NCBI GenBank assembly: GCA_038093515.1
Contig: JBBPSI010000050.1
Location: 1 to 64,000, forward strand
Direction: 5' to 3'
Source: Butyriboletus loyo
Taxonomy: Eukaryota > Basidiomycota > Agaricomycetes > Boletales > Boletaceae
DNA: 64,000 bases
In this document: positions 36,038 to 48,500 of the stretch, one piece after another
Layout of the letters: each line of letters begins with the position of its first letter
Position numbering within the stretch: position 1 is the first letter of the stretch
Made by a program: the position numbers and the translations under genes
Notes under the pieces: generated by a model
Database searches by the model: none
What the model saw: the letters and a program-made list of their open reading frames with translations, nothing else
What the model was told of the DNA's origin: nothing

Positions 36038-38660
36038 TCAAGGGTAATTGTGACGAACCATCCTGTCGCTGCGTGAACAGTCAGACCGCGGTACAGACAC
36101 CCAAAAAAGAGACGTACAAAAGCCAAATAACCTTCGACCCTGTCTTGCATCCACGGAGTGTCACAATATGTCCCCTAATACACTCGTAGAGCATCGTACG
36201 TTGATCCTTGTCGGCCTGAAGTACATACAATGATTATTCGTAGTCTCAGAGACGCAACACGGCTTACCTGGGGCAACACATTCGCGATGAGTTGGCTACC
36301 TGTAACGGACAAGGCAAGGTCAACAATCATGGCACGACGGCCACTAGAAGGTGGCATCAGCGTGGCGCTCAAGAGGGTCGGGTATCACCGACCCTTTCGC
36401 AGGCTCACACATCCTCTTCGCGATCCTTGCGAGCGTCTCCGGGCCCGTTTCCTTGAACGCCTTGATGACCGACTTGAATCCCTGCTCATTGGTTGCATAG
36501 TCGAGCAAATCAGCAACCAAGTGATCAAGACACATCTGTCGGTGTTTGGGTGATCCATGTTCCAAGACTAATGTGCATCCGTCAGCGCTCAGCATGTGGT
36601 TAGCTGATGACGCGTACTATGCTGGATGCAGTATGATCCCCATTGGTTTTTAGCGATTTCGCCGAAGACAACAGGTCCTTGATTCAACAATTCGTCGATG
36701 ATGCCGTCCTTCGCAGATTCCTCAAGGTTCTCAAACGCGTGCTGCGGATGACTCAATAACAAATACGCGACTGTCAATGATAAGCGTCACCTGAACAACG
36801 AGGGACCCAGTTTCGTGACATGCAAGCGATGCCCACTTGCCCTTGAGTGATTTGTTGACGCTTGTGCGTGAAACTCTGAGCTCATACGCAAGCCTCGGAG
36901 CGAACAATGACAACTCACTAGGCGAAGATGGGTGGCGCAGGAGGAGTCCAGCTCAGTTCCATGATCTGGGTATCATTCGTCACAATTTGGAGTCAGGCGC
37001 AAGCGACAGCGATGTACCTTGCTCCAAACATGAGACGCATGCTTGTTCACCAACGTTAAAGCCGGATCCCCGAGAAGAAGCTCCGACACGATCAGCAACC
37101 TAATATCCTCTTCACAATCAAGGGCCTTTTGGAGGACATGACATCCGTAACAATTGGTTGCAAGTTCGACCACTCGGCCTCTGTACGAGTTTTCCTTCAG
37201 TTCGTGAGAGGCAAAGGAAAATGGGGGTCGGATAAACCTCATACAACCCACGATCTTACGCCGCTCTTCGGCAGTCGCAGCAGCCTCTAGACATCTCTGA
37301 ACAGCCCAGTTTCCAAATCTATGTGATCCCCATCGAGTCAGAAATGCCTGCATACCGTAATACGTGGTAATAATGAAAAATACCGATGGGACATCATCTC
37401 AAAACCGCGCGCGCATATGGCGTCTATGATCTTGTGCCGCTCTTCCAGGTCCGCAACTTTGAGCTTCTGCTGCAAAAAAATTGAGGCCTGCTGATCCGAT
37501 GACTTGATGATGCGTGCTACGAAAACATGATAAGGCGGAGACGAGGAGGGGTGAAGGAGCGACAAGAAATTGATGGGCTGCGTGAATGAAGGAACACATA
37601 GGCACATAAGTATTGGACATATTTCGAATTAATGAATGATGTCGTGCCTCGTGGGAATGCGCTCCCGCGGTCCCTTGACGTGTAAACGCGCTTTGAGAGG
37701 GAGACGTCCTCAAAGAGTCCTCGCCAGGTAGACCAATCGAAAAATCACTTAGAGGCTTTTCTTCTGCCCTCCGCCACTCTGGCAGCTGTTGCTGGTGACG
37801 CCAAGTGCTAGACGAGACAATGGACAGGTCTGGTCGGCGGACGAGCTGGGGGAAAGCGCTGTCGTATAGAGGCTGAGTGCCAAGTGCGGGAGAAGTGTTC
37901 TCCAAGTATTGATCAAAGAATGGAAAGCCACCCGAAGGCAGCGCACACGAGACCGGAGGCTCCAGAAGACGCGACTGAGGGATATTAACAACAGATAAAA
38001 AGTCGCGCGCCTTGAGCGGAGAGCCGGGATCAAACAAGAGAGAGGAGGGCGAAACGTTGGAAGGTGCGGACGGTACTTCGTACGGGGGAGTGACCTTTAG
38101 GTCAAACGAGGACTTTGCGGGCGACAGATCTGTGGGAGTTAGAAGTGCAGATGTCGTCGAACTCGGGGACACATCGGGTGAGCCTGACACGTTCGTGGTC
38201 TCGCTATTCACGGCCCGAACAGGCTGCTGTATGCCCGGCGCGGGGGAGCTGAGATTGAGCGCACGCAAGAGCTGCTCGACGTGCTGTACGACTACCAAGG
38301 TGAGTATATGCGCCAAAAATAGCGCGAAATCAAACGTGCATCGTCGTCAAATTCGGGACCCTGTCTTTTCCTGCCGTCTCCGATGGCACCAATGTTCCTT
38401 TTGCGAGGTGGGCCGACAAGTCCGACTGGACCGAAGACGTCTTCGCAGCCAAAGATTGGATTAAAGCCTCGGAACCCCTTGTGCGGACGAAAGGCCGCTT
38501 TTTCTGCATCACGCGAAAACGAATCAATAGCGTTAGGCCAAGTGGAATCCAACTGCTGAGGCTGCGGGGCCCAAATGGAGGCAGCTGTCGTCCTCGATCG
38601 GGGAGGGCTGTAATTATCGGCAAAGGGAATGAAAGACTGGGCGGTCGGGGTGGACTGCAT
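36038..38660 (-). CDS. Pumilio/PUF-family RNA-binding protein
   Basis: The first exon starts MQSTPTAQSFIPF at 38660. A long Ser/Pro-rich, low-complexity N-terminal half follows (to about 37650), then many small exons encode tandem PUF repeats. Recognisable repeat cores are SHRFGNWAVQR, NCYGCHVLQK, CHETGSLVVQ, NQWGSYCIQH, NEQGFKSVIK and VTGSQLIANVLPQ. The last spliced residues read GCKTGSKVIWLFDRMVRHNYP, ending at 36038. PUF proteins bind 3' UTR elements and repress or localise mRNAs in the cytoplasm. At least seven repeats can be followed. Internal exon borders were only partly worked out. Base-specifying residues vary, so the RNA target cannot be read reliably. Confidence 0.85.
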
Positions 38661-41228
38661 GGTGGATTGGAGGGAGAGAAAAGAGAGGATGGTGGGTGGG
38701 GCAGAGAAAGAGGGAAACGACGACCGAGAGGTCTTTTATATGGATTTTCGAGTGCGCTGACGGCTCGTCGGATGTGACGATCCCCCAGCACAGAGAGTCA
38801 CATTCCTTTTTAGGGGAAGATTTGACCTAATTCGGAAGGCTTCTTTGCACCCTCCAGCCCGCCCTGTCGGTGCATGACAGGCCCTTGTGTTCGATGGGCT
38901 GCCGCCAGTTCGACTATCAGATTAACCCACCATCTTATCACGCGTATCCATCCACCCCTCGCGACGTCGATGCATTCGCTGCGCCTCCGGCAAGAGGGCC
39001 GCGCGATGCTGAATGCCATCCTCGACTCGTCACAATGTCACGATTGGGAGCCTAGGATCCGCGGTAGAGATCGAATGAGCCTACAAGGACGAGAAAGCGC
39101 GTGAAAGCCCACCGAGTGAATCGAATATATACGTCAAGAGGAGGTGTGCATTTCATCCTGCTGCTTTGTAAATACTCAATGAGACCAGCACGCAACGAGT
39201 GGATGCTCCCTATCCTCAAATGGCAGAACACAAATAAATTTTTCACAGTGCTGCCTGGAGTGGCGATGGCGTCCATTCTGCATCAACGCCGTTTACTTGA
39301 GTATGACAAAGTATGAACCCGGAAATTTCAGTCTCATAAAACACAAATGGGACTATACCTAGGGTCCATCTACAATAAGATGAACATGAAGCTACCCACG
39401 CAAAATCTTGGCGACGCTTGGGCTCTCGAAAGATAGGTTGTGGGACAGAGAATCTACCCTTCCAAATCCCCTCGACATGTCCCAGTCAGTCCCTGCCAAA
39501 CAACAGCGGCACGACTGCAGATACCGGGTCCGAATACCGCGGGAATCGAAAGACGATTCGAGCTGGGACGCAACTTCGCAATCCGGCGACGGCGATCAGC
39601 TGTCTGTGCCTCCTCGCGTTTCATACTCACACGAGGGGGTGGCGTAGCAAACGGTCGGAGTCCAGGCGCCTACTGGGATTGTAGTGATACGCCGGGTTCC
39701 CCACCAACCGGGACGCCAATAAGCATGAACTTGAGTACGTCAATATGCGTATCGGTGCAAAAGGGAGGCGAGGGTACTCGCGGAAATGAACGCAGGTCGC
39801 TAAGGTGTGTGATCAAGGGTGAGATTGTACGCGAGAAGATTGAATGGCGACGAGTCCTGGCTAATAAATGACACGTTGGACACAAAGCAGTGTGGCCAGT
39901 CCAGAATTCTACGAAACGATATTGATTAACAGAAGCGCTCTGCACCTACAAAGCGTTATGGACACGAAGTGTGAGAGAGAACGGTCTCGGCCGGTACGAG
40001 GCCCTAAAGGTCTGAGGCCAGGGTAGTCGGTCCGAGAAATCCGTGCCGAAATCGATGCTGATAGGACGTAGGAAAGGCTCCCACGGGACGGTACAGAAGA
40101 AGCTGTTTCAAGCTATACGGAGTCAGCAAAACAGGGCCCACCATGAGAAATGGGCGGGTCGACGGTTGTGCGGCATTCGGTGTGACGTACCATTGAGACC
40201 GCGTCAAGGGGATGAGCCAACGGACAATCATGTGTACCAGTAGCAGTGTACAGACAAGCAACGGGACTGATCTGGAGAATTACATTTGTCCCATGGAATG
40301 GGGAGGAAAGAAATGTTATGTAAACTGCAGCGTTGCGAACAGAAGATCCGGTGGTACGACACACGGATAACATAGAAAATGGGGTAGGAATAGCGGCAGA
40401 CTTAAAGGCGAAGATTTGATCAAGTGGCCATGCGCGTGCAATGAACTTGAAGAGGATAGGACCCACCTCTGACTAAGTGAAGGGTAGCATGACTGAATGG
40501 GAAGAAGCGTCATTGTCAGAATGCGATCCATCGGGGAGGGGGGGGGGGACAATTGACGGCGCAAGCGAGGAGAGAGCCGATATAGAATGGGTTCTGTGGC
40601 GGAGGAGACAGAGTTTAGTTGGCAGATCAGAAAGGGGGTAAGCCAAGTTGACGGCAGGGCAACAAGCCACACGAAAAAAGCAACGCCAATCATCAGAGGC
40701 AACGGCCGGCGATAAGACTAACTTGAGCAGGCCCCGTCTCCGTGGCAAAAGATGTGCTTACCTCATCGTGACAGGAATGAGGGACGAATGAACGTTGAGC
40801 AGAAACCGGGCCCGATGCGAGGAAGATAGTCCACGGGAGAAGGGGAGTAAGCGAGAAGAGGCGATGTGAAGAGACACAAAAATCGCAGTGGGAGACGAGT
40901 GCCACGATTGCTGGCAGAAGAAGGGCGGAGTTGGGCCGCGACGGAGATTTGAAACGGCGTTTATGACGGTACACAGGGGACCTGGAGCGATATTGCCTGA
41001 CAGGGCAGGCCCCAGTTTGATACCGTTCACGCGGGCGAGGTGGGCCTTGGGTGCTTGAGCGGTGATCTATTAGGTTCATCTTCGGGAGCGGGACAAGTCG
41101 ATCTACCGTAACCCTCGCTCGGCGGTGATCTCAACCTGCTGCTTTACCAAACCGAAAACTATATCAATCTTCAATCCTCCCTCCACTCTAATACCTCCCC
41201 TCCCCTCCCCTCCCTCCTCGACCCCAAC
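38661..41228. other. Region without a confident gene
   Basis: Minus-strand ORFs at 41079-40693, 40702-40316, 40466-40113 and 39945-39670 form a staggered series with GT-AG-like joints. One is CACGATGAG then GTAAGC at about 40760. Some segments are hydrophobic (LLLPAIVALVSHCDF; LTPLLPWTIFLASG). This could be a multi-exon membrane protein gene, but no family motif could be tied to it and the frames do not join cleanly. The stretch 38661-39400 probably includes the PUF promoter. A poly-G run lies near 40538-40550. Confidence 0.3.
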
Positions 41229-43548
41229 ATGTCCTCCCCCATCCACCATCTCCCGCTCGAAATCCTCGAAAAGATCGTCCTCGACCTCCTCGAGGATCCC
41301 ACCTCCCCCACCTCCCCCTTCCTCCCCCTCCTCTTGACCTCAAAGTACTTTTACGCTTCCCTTGGCTTTAGGTGGAACAATCACCTTTACGCCAGCGTCT
41401 TCCGTCTCTCCTTCGATTGGTCTGCCCCCGCTCGTCGTCTTGGCGAATTCAACGCTGCCGGTCTCTCTGTTCAGCTCCGCGCCAACCACGACGCCCTCAA
41501 GTGTATCCGCCGCGCCAACATCCACGCAGACAACGTCGTTCAGACCTTTTGGACCTGCTTTTCGATGCTGATGGAAGATGACGGCAAGAATCGCTGCCAG
41601 CTTGATGCCGCCGGCCTCCCCGACTTTGTCGACCGCTTCGTCCGCGAACGCCTCTACGAAAAAAGCGTCGAGGGTTGGCCAGCCGAAAACGAGGTCAACT
41701 CTCTTGCCATCTGGTTGCTGTGGCTAACCGCCACCGAAGGTGCGTTTACGTTCTTCTTGTTCTCTATCAATCCAAACGTCCTCGCTAGAGCGTCTCAGAG
41801 CCGAGACACCCGCACAACGTGCACAGATGGCCAGGCTCATCTTGCCATACGTCCTCATGCCCGTCCGCGTAAGTTTGTCTCCGCCACACCTCCGTCCTTA
41901 TACCTCATCACTTTCTAGTATGCTGCATACCTCGCTCCACACGTTCACTACACCCTTCCTCTCCCACGCAACCTTCCTCAGCTTCCCCACTCGTTCCTCA
42001 CCGTTCATGGCCCTTACCCCCACTATCGCGATGGGTTTTCACGCACCATGCCGCTCTACCAGGTCAATAGCATCCGAGTCGGAGTTCCCCTTGCGTCCGT
42101 CGCGGCAAAGCTCATCTACTTCTCCCATCGCGAAGTCTTTCCTGTCGCCGTCCCTTCTCATCTTCCAAGAACTCGAGCCGACGCCTTCCAACTTGGCCCC
42201 CCCAACATAGTGGGCCCGACACAAGTAGACGTCCAGGAACTCAACGAGCACAAAGTAGCCAAGTTCGCCCCCAGATCGACTTGGGAATGGTGGAGCGAGA
42301 TCGAAGACTATGACAAGCTCGGAGCAGACGCCCTCTCCAAGCTCGCTCCGAGTGCACGATGGGACGACGACTGGAACCGTCTCGCCGATTGCAATTCCGT
42401 ATTTACTCCCGTTTCTCTCAAACGCACGCACTTCACTCCCGGTCTCCTCAGCGGCCTTTGGCAAGGTCGTATGTTGGTGTGTTGCATTGATGCTCTCCAG
42501 CCTCCCGTCTAATCTCGCGATCATGTATTTTCTAGTACCCTGACGATAGCCTCTACGGAAACATTCTACAAGCATCTCAGATGCCTTCATCATTTAGCGA
42601 GCAGTCCATTGGTCTTACTGCCGCACCCGTCTTCATGCGTCTTCGCGAATATCACTGCATGGATGTCGGGCCAAACAAGCCTGTCGCCTCAGGCGGCATC
42701 CAAAACGCATGGTTCGACAGCTCGGCGCGTTTCCAGGAGGTTACGGTGTGTATCCCAGCTGCATAGCAAAATGATGTTTCCGTGACACTTCATGTAGCAT
42801 GGCCTCGCTATCACGTGTCAGGAGAGGACCTTATCTTACGATGAGTACGTCGTTGGGGGACCTGACTTACACGATGAGAGCAAGTGCCGTGGGTGCGAAT
42901 ACCGTGGAGCGTCCGAGATGATCTTTCGAGAGGACGATGTACGCTATCTCGACGAGATATTGGCAGACGAGGGAATGGACGACGTAGAGGACGACGAAGA
43001 CGATGTGATGGACGACGATCCAACCGATGCTGACGCGGATGCGGAAATGGGATTGTGCGATGAGAAGGAGCTCGTGATCAAACGGAATTGCGATGGTATT
43101 CTCGATATCGTACTCGTTGGCGAGGTGTGTACTTCCGCAGTTCTTTTCTTTTGTTACGTGCTCGTTCTCACTCGCCATAATCCCATCCTCACTCTCAGAC
43201 GGACCTTCGGCACGGTCAGGCTTGGCATCATTACAAATTCTATGGTCGCGTCCGCGAGTGGGATGGACTGGTTGCGCTTATCCGTGTTCCTGTGAGTCCT
43301 GGTTCTGTTCCTTGTTCCCGTTTCGAGGCGAAGCGAAATCGAACGGGAAAGGGGGGGACTTCCCTAGCACGTTCATATCTGACTTCGATCCGTCCTAGAC
43401 CCACCCCACAAACGCAATGCTTGGTGTTTGGATCTTCACTGGCTATGTCGTTGGGGGCCAAAACTTTGTTGGAAACTGGCGGACGGCGTCGCATCCTGGC
43501 GAGCCGGTGACGTTCGAATCTGCGTTTACCATGTCTAAGCGTGAATGA
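41229..43548 (+). CDS. F-box protein of the agaricomycete family
   Basis: Starts MSSPIHHLPLEILEKIVLDL at 41229, an F-box helix pair (residues about 1-50), which would dock to Skp1 of an SCF ubiquitin ligase. About seven exons can be joined: ...WLLWLTATE / ERLRAETPAQRAQMARLIL / YAAYLAPHVHYTLPLPRN... / YPDDSLYGNILQAS... / HGLAITCQERTLSYDEY... / TDLRHGQAWHHYKFYGRVRE / THPTNAMLGVWIFTGYVVGG. The end reads ...QNFVGNWRTASHPGEPVTFE and stops at 43548. An acidic stretch (MDDVEDDEDDVMDDD) lies in the C-terminal third. This long tail is common to many mushroom F-box proteins whose substrates are unknown. Introns are bounded by GTGCGT, GTAAGT, GTGTGT and YAG. Confidence 0.85.
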
Positions 43549-44998
43549 GTTGTGGGCTACTAATCTCATCATCCTTGTCAATCACCACACCATCATACGC
43601 TTTTTTGGATCGGGTTCGCATTTTTACTCCATGGACAAGGCCACTTTTTGCATCTTGTGTTTTGATCTGTATCGTACATACATAATACATACCCGACCCG
43701 TGGTGATCATCGGCATCACCATCACGCGTAGAGTAGCATGTACACATTTACCGTAGATCTCCGTCAACTACATCTTCGTCTTCCATTTCCATGCCCTTTT
43801 GTCGCGGTGCATCTCCCTTCATCGTTCCATCATTTTTTTCTTTCCTCCCGTTCGACAACAACGTTTCCCATCGCCCCGCTTCCATCATCTTATCTTTTCT
43901 TGCATGATGTATGTTACAGTTATCTCGTGCCTAATTCTGTAGCCATTGATGGTTTCGGTTTCGTGTTCCTTTTTGGGTTCATCGCTCGTCTTGTCACATT
44001 CACAATTTTTGGCATTCTTCAATAAACTTTGGGCATCACATGGCAACAGCGGTGGGGTGTGAACGTGAACGTTTGAACGAGGGAAACGGCGAACTTGCCA
44101 GTGAACGGCTTGTCAGCCCGTCGGATCGACGTGGCCAACTTTGGACAAGCACCATCACAGCTATTGGATATGATGCGATTAGACAGATGCGGCCAAGACG
44201 AGTAGGTCTTCATGCCACATTACGGATTACGGATGAGCATGACTGAGAGATGGTGCCGCAAGCACGCGTACATGAGAACCACAACGTAAACCGAACCTAA
44301 GCTCACAAATCATATTATGTATGTAGAGGGTGGTCCGGACGAACCAAAAAAAACCCGTCCACATCTTTTTATAATTTAGATTTAGTCACGATTCTCATTA
44401 TATATATATATATCTATATCTATCTCATCATCATCATCGGTCGACCTCCGATCGGGTCGTGTATCGCGCGGGTCGACCGGTCAACCGGTCATTCTCATTC
44501 TCGGCCATTTTTCTCGTCCATTTTATTTTATTTATGGACATGACAGGCGGGGATCAATATGATTCTATTTTTTTTTCTTTTTCTTTTTCGGTGAATTCGG
44601 GTGTTGTAGCGCTGCGAAGGTACGGGGTTGAACGTTTGAACTGTCAGGGGTTCCGATTCAGAGTATGTATATCTTGGGTCGAATCTCCGAGATCGTTCTC
44701 AGGGGGGGGGCGTTGGCTCTGGGGAAGTGGATGACGGATGGCGGATGACGGATGGCGGATGGCGGATGGCGGATCAATCAATCACGGCGGATGGGTAAAA
44801 TCGGTCGTTCGGATGGGAAACGCGTGATTTTTTTTACATGTACGTTGCCACTGTCAGATTCCAGCGTCGCTATGTAGTCCGCCGAAACGACGATGATCGA
44901 TATGATCATCGTCATCTTATTATACCCGATGACACCCGCCGCCGTCGTTTTGAATCGGACGCGTCGACGTCGTCGGTCGTCGGTCGTCGGTCGTCAAG
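43549..44998. other. Intergenic region with simple repeats
   Basis: No gene found. It includes a TA/TATC microsatellite with (cat)n at about 44398-44438, a heptamer array (gatggcg/gatgacg variants) at about 44726-44775, and a tcgtcgg array at about 44970-44996. An ORF at 43738-44025 is pyrimidine-rich and unlikely to be coding. Confidence 0.6.
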
Positions 44999-47456
44999 AT
45001 GATGACGACGGTGGTTACTGGAAAACTGTTCGATTTCGATCCGTATTCGTTGTTAGAGGAGGAGGAGGAGGAGGAGGAGGAGGAGAACCAGACGATCAGG
45101 GTGTGCAGGGCGACGGGACGATGGGACGACGGGACGACGGGATGCTGTGAGGCGGCATGTCAAACGTCTTGGGATAGGAACAGGAATGGTCCGGGATCGG
45201 CCGGACGAGAGGGGGTGGTCGATCTGAGTGGGTTGACTGTCTCGTCCGGCTTCGTCGATGCCCATGTCCATTATAAGCCGCGTTCTCCCGTACCCCACAC
45301 CACATTGTTTGAAACGTCACGCAAATCGATTGTGCTGACACCTAACGGTAATTCCTCCGTCTTTACTCGGAGTCACCCTGCGAAGACCAACTAACCAAGG
45401 GATCCCTCGCCGAACGCACGATCCCGGATTCGAGCGACGGTACATACAAAGCAGACCCTCCTGGTGGGGTTCAAACGTTCACCTGGCACCGTACGGCATG
45501 TCGGTGTCTTTTTTGTTCCCGCATTTCCCCACGTATCATATCACGTATACGCGCACATTCAAGTTCCTTTCGCCACCCCCCTTTTGGGCTCGCTTATCAC
45601 TTCGATAGCATCAACCCTTTTGCCTCCCCCCCAACCCCCCTTCGTCCCTTGCCACGCTCACACGCTCGTGTATATAGGAACTTGGGAACAGAGGGCGCAG
45701 CCGACACCGACGTTGCCCTCCGGAAATGTCTCTCCAGCACGCTCGGAGCACTCACACGAACGCCATCATCCCCGGTCCGAGATATTCTTGTGCCTCCCGG
45801 GCGATCGCACCCGGACCGGCATCTATTCTACGCCCAATCCAACCAAACTCATCCCTCTCCCCGCTTCCTCTTTCTATTTTCGTACCACCCTAGCCTTGTC
45901 CCCTGACCCCCCTCCATTCATTAAATTATTCATCATATTCATATCCGTCCCGCTGCTTCTTTTCTTCGTAGTGTTTTTTCCCCGCTCGTGTTGTCGTACG
46001 CCCATCTTCTCCGTTATTTCCCCCTTATCGTCGCAAAGTCCGCTGATGGGGCTGAGTCGAAATCTTGAACGTCGATATGGAACTGGATGTGGGTACGGCC
46101 GTGGATAAGGGCGATGGATAACGCGAGCTGAATATTGATCGAGTACATTATACAGGGCCCAGAGGCGCCATGGGGGGACATCGACGGTATTACAGGCGCT
46201 GAAGTAGCAGAGGGACGCGACGACTGTATCAAGGCCGACAGATCGGCGTGGGTGCCGATTGGATAAAGGTACGTGTCTATTGTATGCGCGTGTATGCGTG
46301 TGTACGCGGACGTTACCAAAGCGGTCCAATATCTCTCATCTTCATGTCGTGCACGTATATGCGCCATATTCGTGCGTGCATGCCGCAAATTTGGGACGCG
46401 CCGTCATGGGGTTGGGGCTTCGTTTTGATACACGTTTCCCCCTACGTTCATCCTGTCTGCTTTGCCGGGAAATGCTTACTTATCGGATGGTGCCAGTCTG
46501 GATCCTGGGGTCTTGGGCTGTGTCGCAAATCGGGTAGGATAAAATTATGCAGGTTAGTGGGTACAATTGAATGGTAGTTGGTTTTTTTTCGTGACCTGCC
46601 ATCCTCGTTGTCGACGCCTTGTCGATAATGGGATCTAGGCTGGCTTTCATTTCCGCTCGCATTTGTTTTTTTGCTGTCGACTTCTCCGGGATTGATGGAA
46701 GATTCATTTGAATGCAGATTACCGCGTTCGATCAAGGCTGTCTCCGCGGAGACGGGACGAACACGTTCAATGAGGAGTTGAGGGTGTTGGTGGAGAGTGC
46801 GCATATGTATGGGGTCAAGGTGGCAGCACATGCGACGAACGGGGAGACGATCGCGAAACTGTTGAGGTTGGGTGTGGGTTCGATTGAACATGGCTACAAC
46901 TCCATTCTCTTTCGGTCGTCCACGAACGGTGATACGGGTACGGACACCGACTCTCATCCTGATCCCGCCGACGACGCTGATCCGAATCACACGCGCCGAG
47001 TGCTACGTGCGCTCGCCCGGTCCAAGACGAAATGGGTACCTACGCTTGCGACAAACTATACCCTCTCTCAATCATCGGGCAACACGGGACCGTGGGCGCG
47101 TGCGGAAGCGTTCAAAGCTGCGCTCGAGAATATTGCATGCGCTCGAGATGGTGTTGATGGTGCGTTTGGGAGCGGATTGGCGCAAGGTGCTGAGGTGTGG
47201 GTGTGAGTGTGTGCAGTCGATACGGTTGGAGGGGCGGGAGGCGGCGAGGGGCGGAAGCGGAGGTGGGGAAGGATAAGGACGGGGACGGGGACGGGGACAA
47301 TGAGGTCCCGTTTGAAGCGATTCGACGGGGGTTGCTGCGGATGTGATTGCGACGTGTGGGGATGTTGCGGGGGATTTCGAAGGCGCGGTGTCCGCGGAGC
47401 ATATCCGGTTTGTGATGGAAGGGGGACGGGTGTATAAGCGTGATGAGGGCGGTTGA
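44999..47456 (+). pseudogene. Amidohydrolase (imidazolonepropionase/prolidase-like), multiply frameshifted
   Basis: The order of motifs follows a metal-dependent amidohydrolase: N-terminal MMTTVVTGKLFDFDP, metal-site motif SGFVDAHVH (45250-45270), DQLTKGSLAERTI, KQTLLVGF, NLGTEGAADTDVALRKCLS, IIPGPRYSCASRAIAPG, GPEAPWGDIDGITGAEVAEG, QIGVGADWIKV, VKVAAHATNGETIAKLLRLG, SIEHGYN, TKWVPTLATNYTLSQ, EMVLMVRLGADWRKVLR and AADVIATCGDVAGDFEGAV, ending near KR. Adjacent motifs sit in different frames with no room for introns at several places (about 45420, 45750, 46225, 47140, 47335). The HGxDTG-like aspartate region after ALENIA is deleted. A Glu run (GAG repeat, 45053-45083) sits near the N-terminus. 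An inactivated secreted or peroxisomal-type hydrolase gene is the best reading. Confidence 0.75.
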
Positions 47457-48500
47457 GTAATATCGTTTGGGATTGGGTGGTCGTGTCAGTTGCGTGTGTG
47501 TCAACGTATGTGTGATAGGGGAGAGGGGGCTAGTACGTGACGATGCGGGTAGAGCGAGAACTTCAGTTGTTCAGGGAGGGGAATGGCGATTGACCGGTGT
47601 CCTCGAGGGGGCCTTTCGTGCTTGGCGTGTCACATATCTTGCCAAACCGGAAGCCGGTGAATGCAGACGCCTTCATGCCGTCTCGTCAAAACTCTCTTTC
47701 TTTCTTCATCTGATGGGGTTACGTTGGGTCTTGCGTTTAGGGCTGTCATCGCATAGCCCGTTGATAGCGGGTAGACCGCGGCGTTCCAGTAGCCCCATGA
47801 GGGTGTCATTATGACTGTAATAATACAAAGACCCACAACGCGAAGCCCGAATGTACGCACTCCCGCCGAGCTGAACGTTGGACGTTCTGAACGACGTCAC
47901 TTGCCTAATGCGGTCCCGAGCGGACATGTGCCACAGCGCGGGAACGAGTTAGTCATCGACTGTACAGCTAGCTTTTTTTTCTTCGTCGACGACCGAGTTA
48001 ACCACGTTTTTTGCGCCATCAGCGTGTATACCAATTCACCTTGAACGCCTTTGCCAAGCAGCTCAGTCAAGTCATTCTACGAAGACCACTCCGTATTCAG
48101 TGCGCAACGGTTGGTTCAAGATATCTATCTATCCTACCCACCAACAAGTCAGGGCCCTTCGTTTTCGAGTTACATCCTACTCGAAGGGCTCGTTACGTTC
48201 GTGGAATATTGACCGGACCACGTCGGCTCGCTGTGAGGTGTCGTTTTGATGCTGAACAGGTGCACGGGTTGACGTGTGTCGTTTTTATCATTGGGTCTCT
48301 AATAGAGTAGAGGTCGGTGGGATTGGAATCTGCCGAGCTCGTAGTTGTGGGACAGACATTTTTTCTTTACATTTTTTTGTGTGTTTGAAATGCTGGTTTG
48401 GATGTATGGATATATAACTCATGTCGTTCTGTTTGGTGCCAACGTGAACGGAACGTCGACTTGAACCAGCCTCGTCGAGAATACCGTTGACTTCGATTCA
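47457..48500. other. Unassigned region downstream of the amidohydrolase pseudogene
   Basis: Several short ORFs on both strands (47467-47814 plus, 47860-47630 minus, 48011-48310 plus) have no domain signature. Nothing here can be supported as a gene. Confidence 0.35.

Noticed and set aside
40004..41079. Wax synthase/MBOAT gene
   Set aside because: Hydrophobic segments are present, but the expected FWGRRWH-like motif was not found in any frame.
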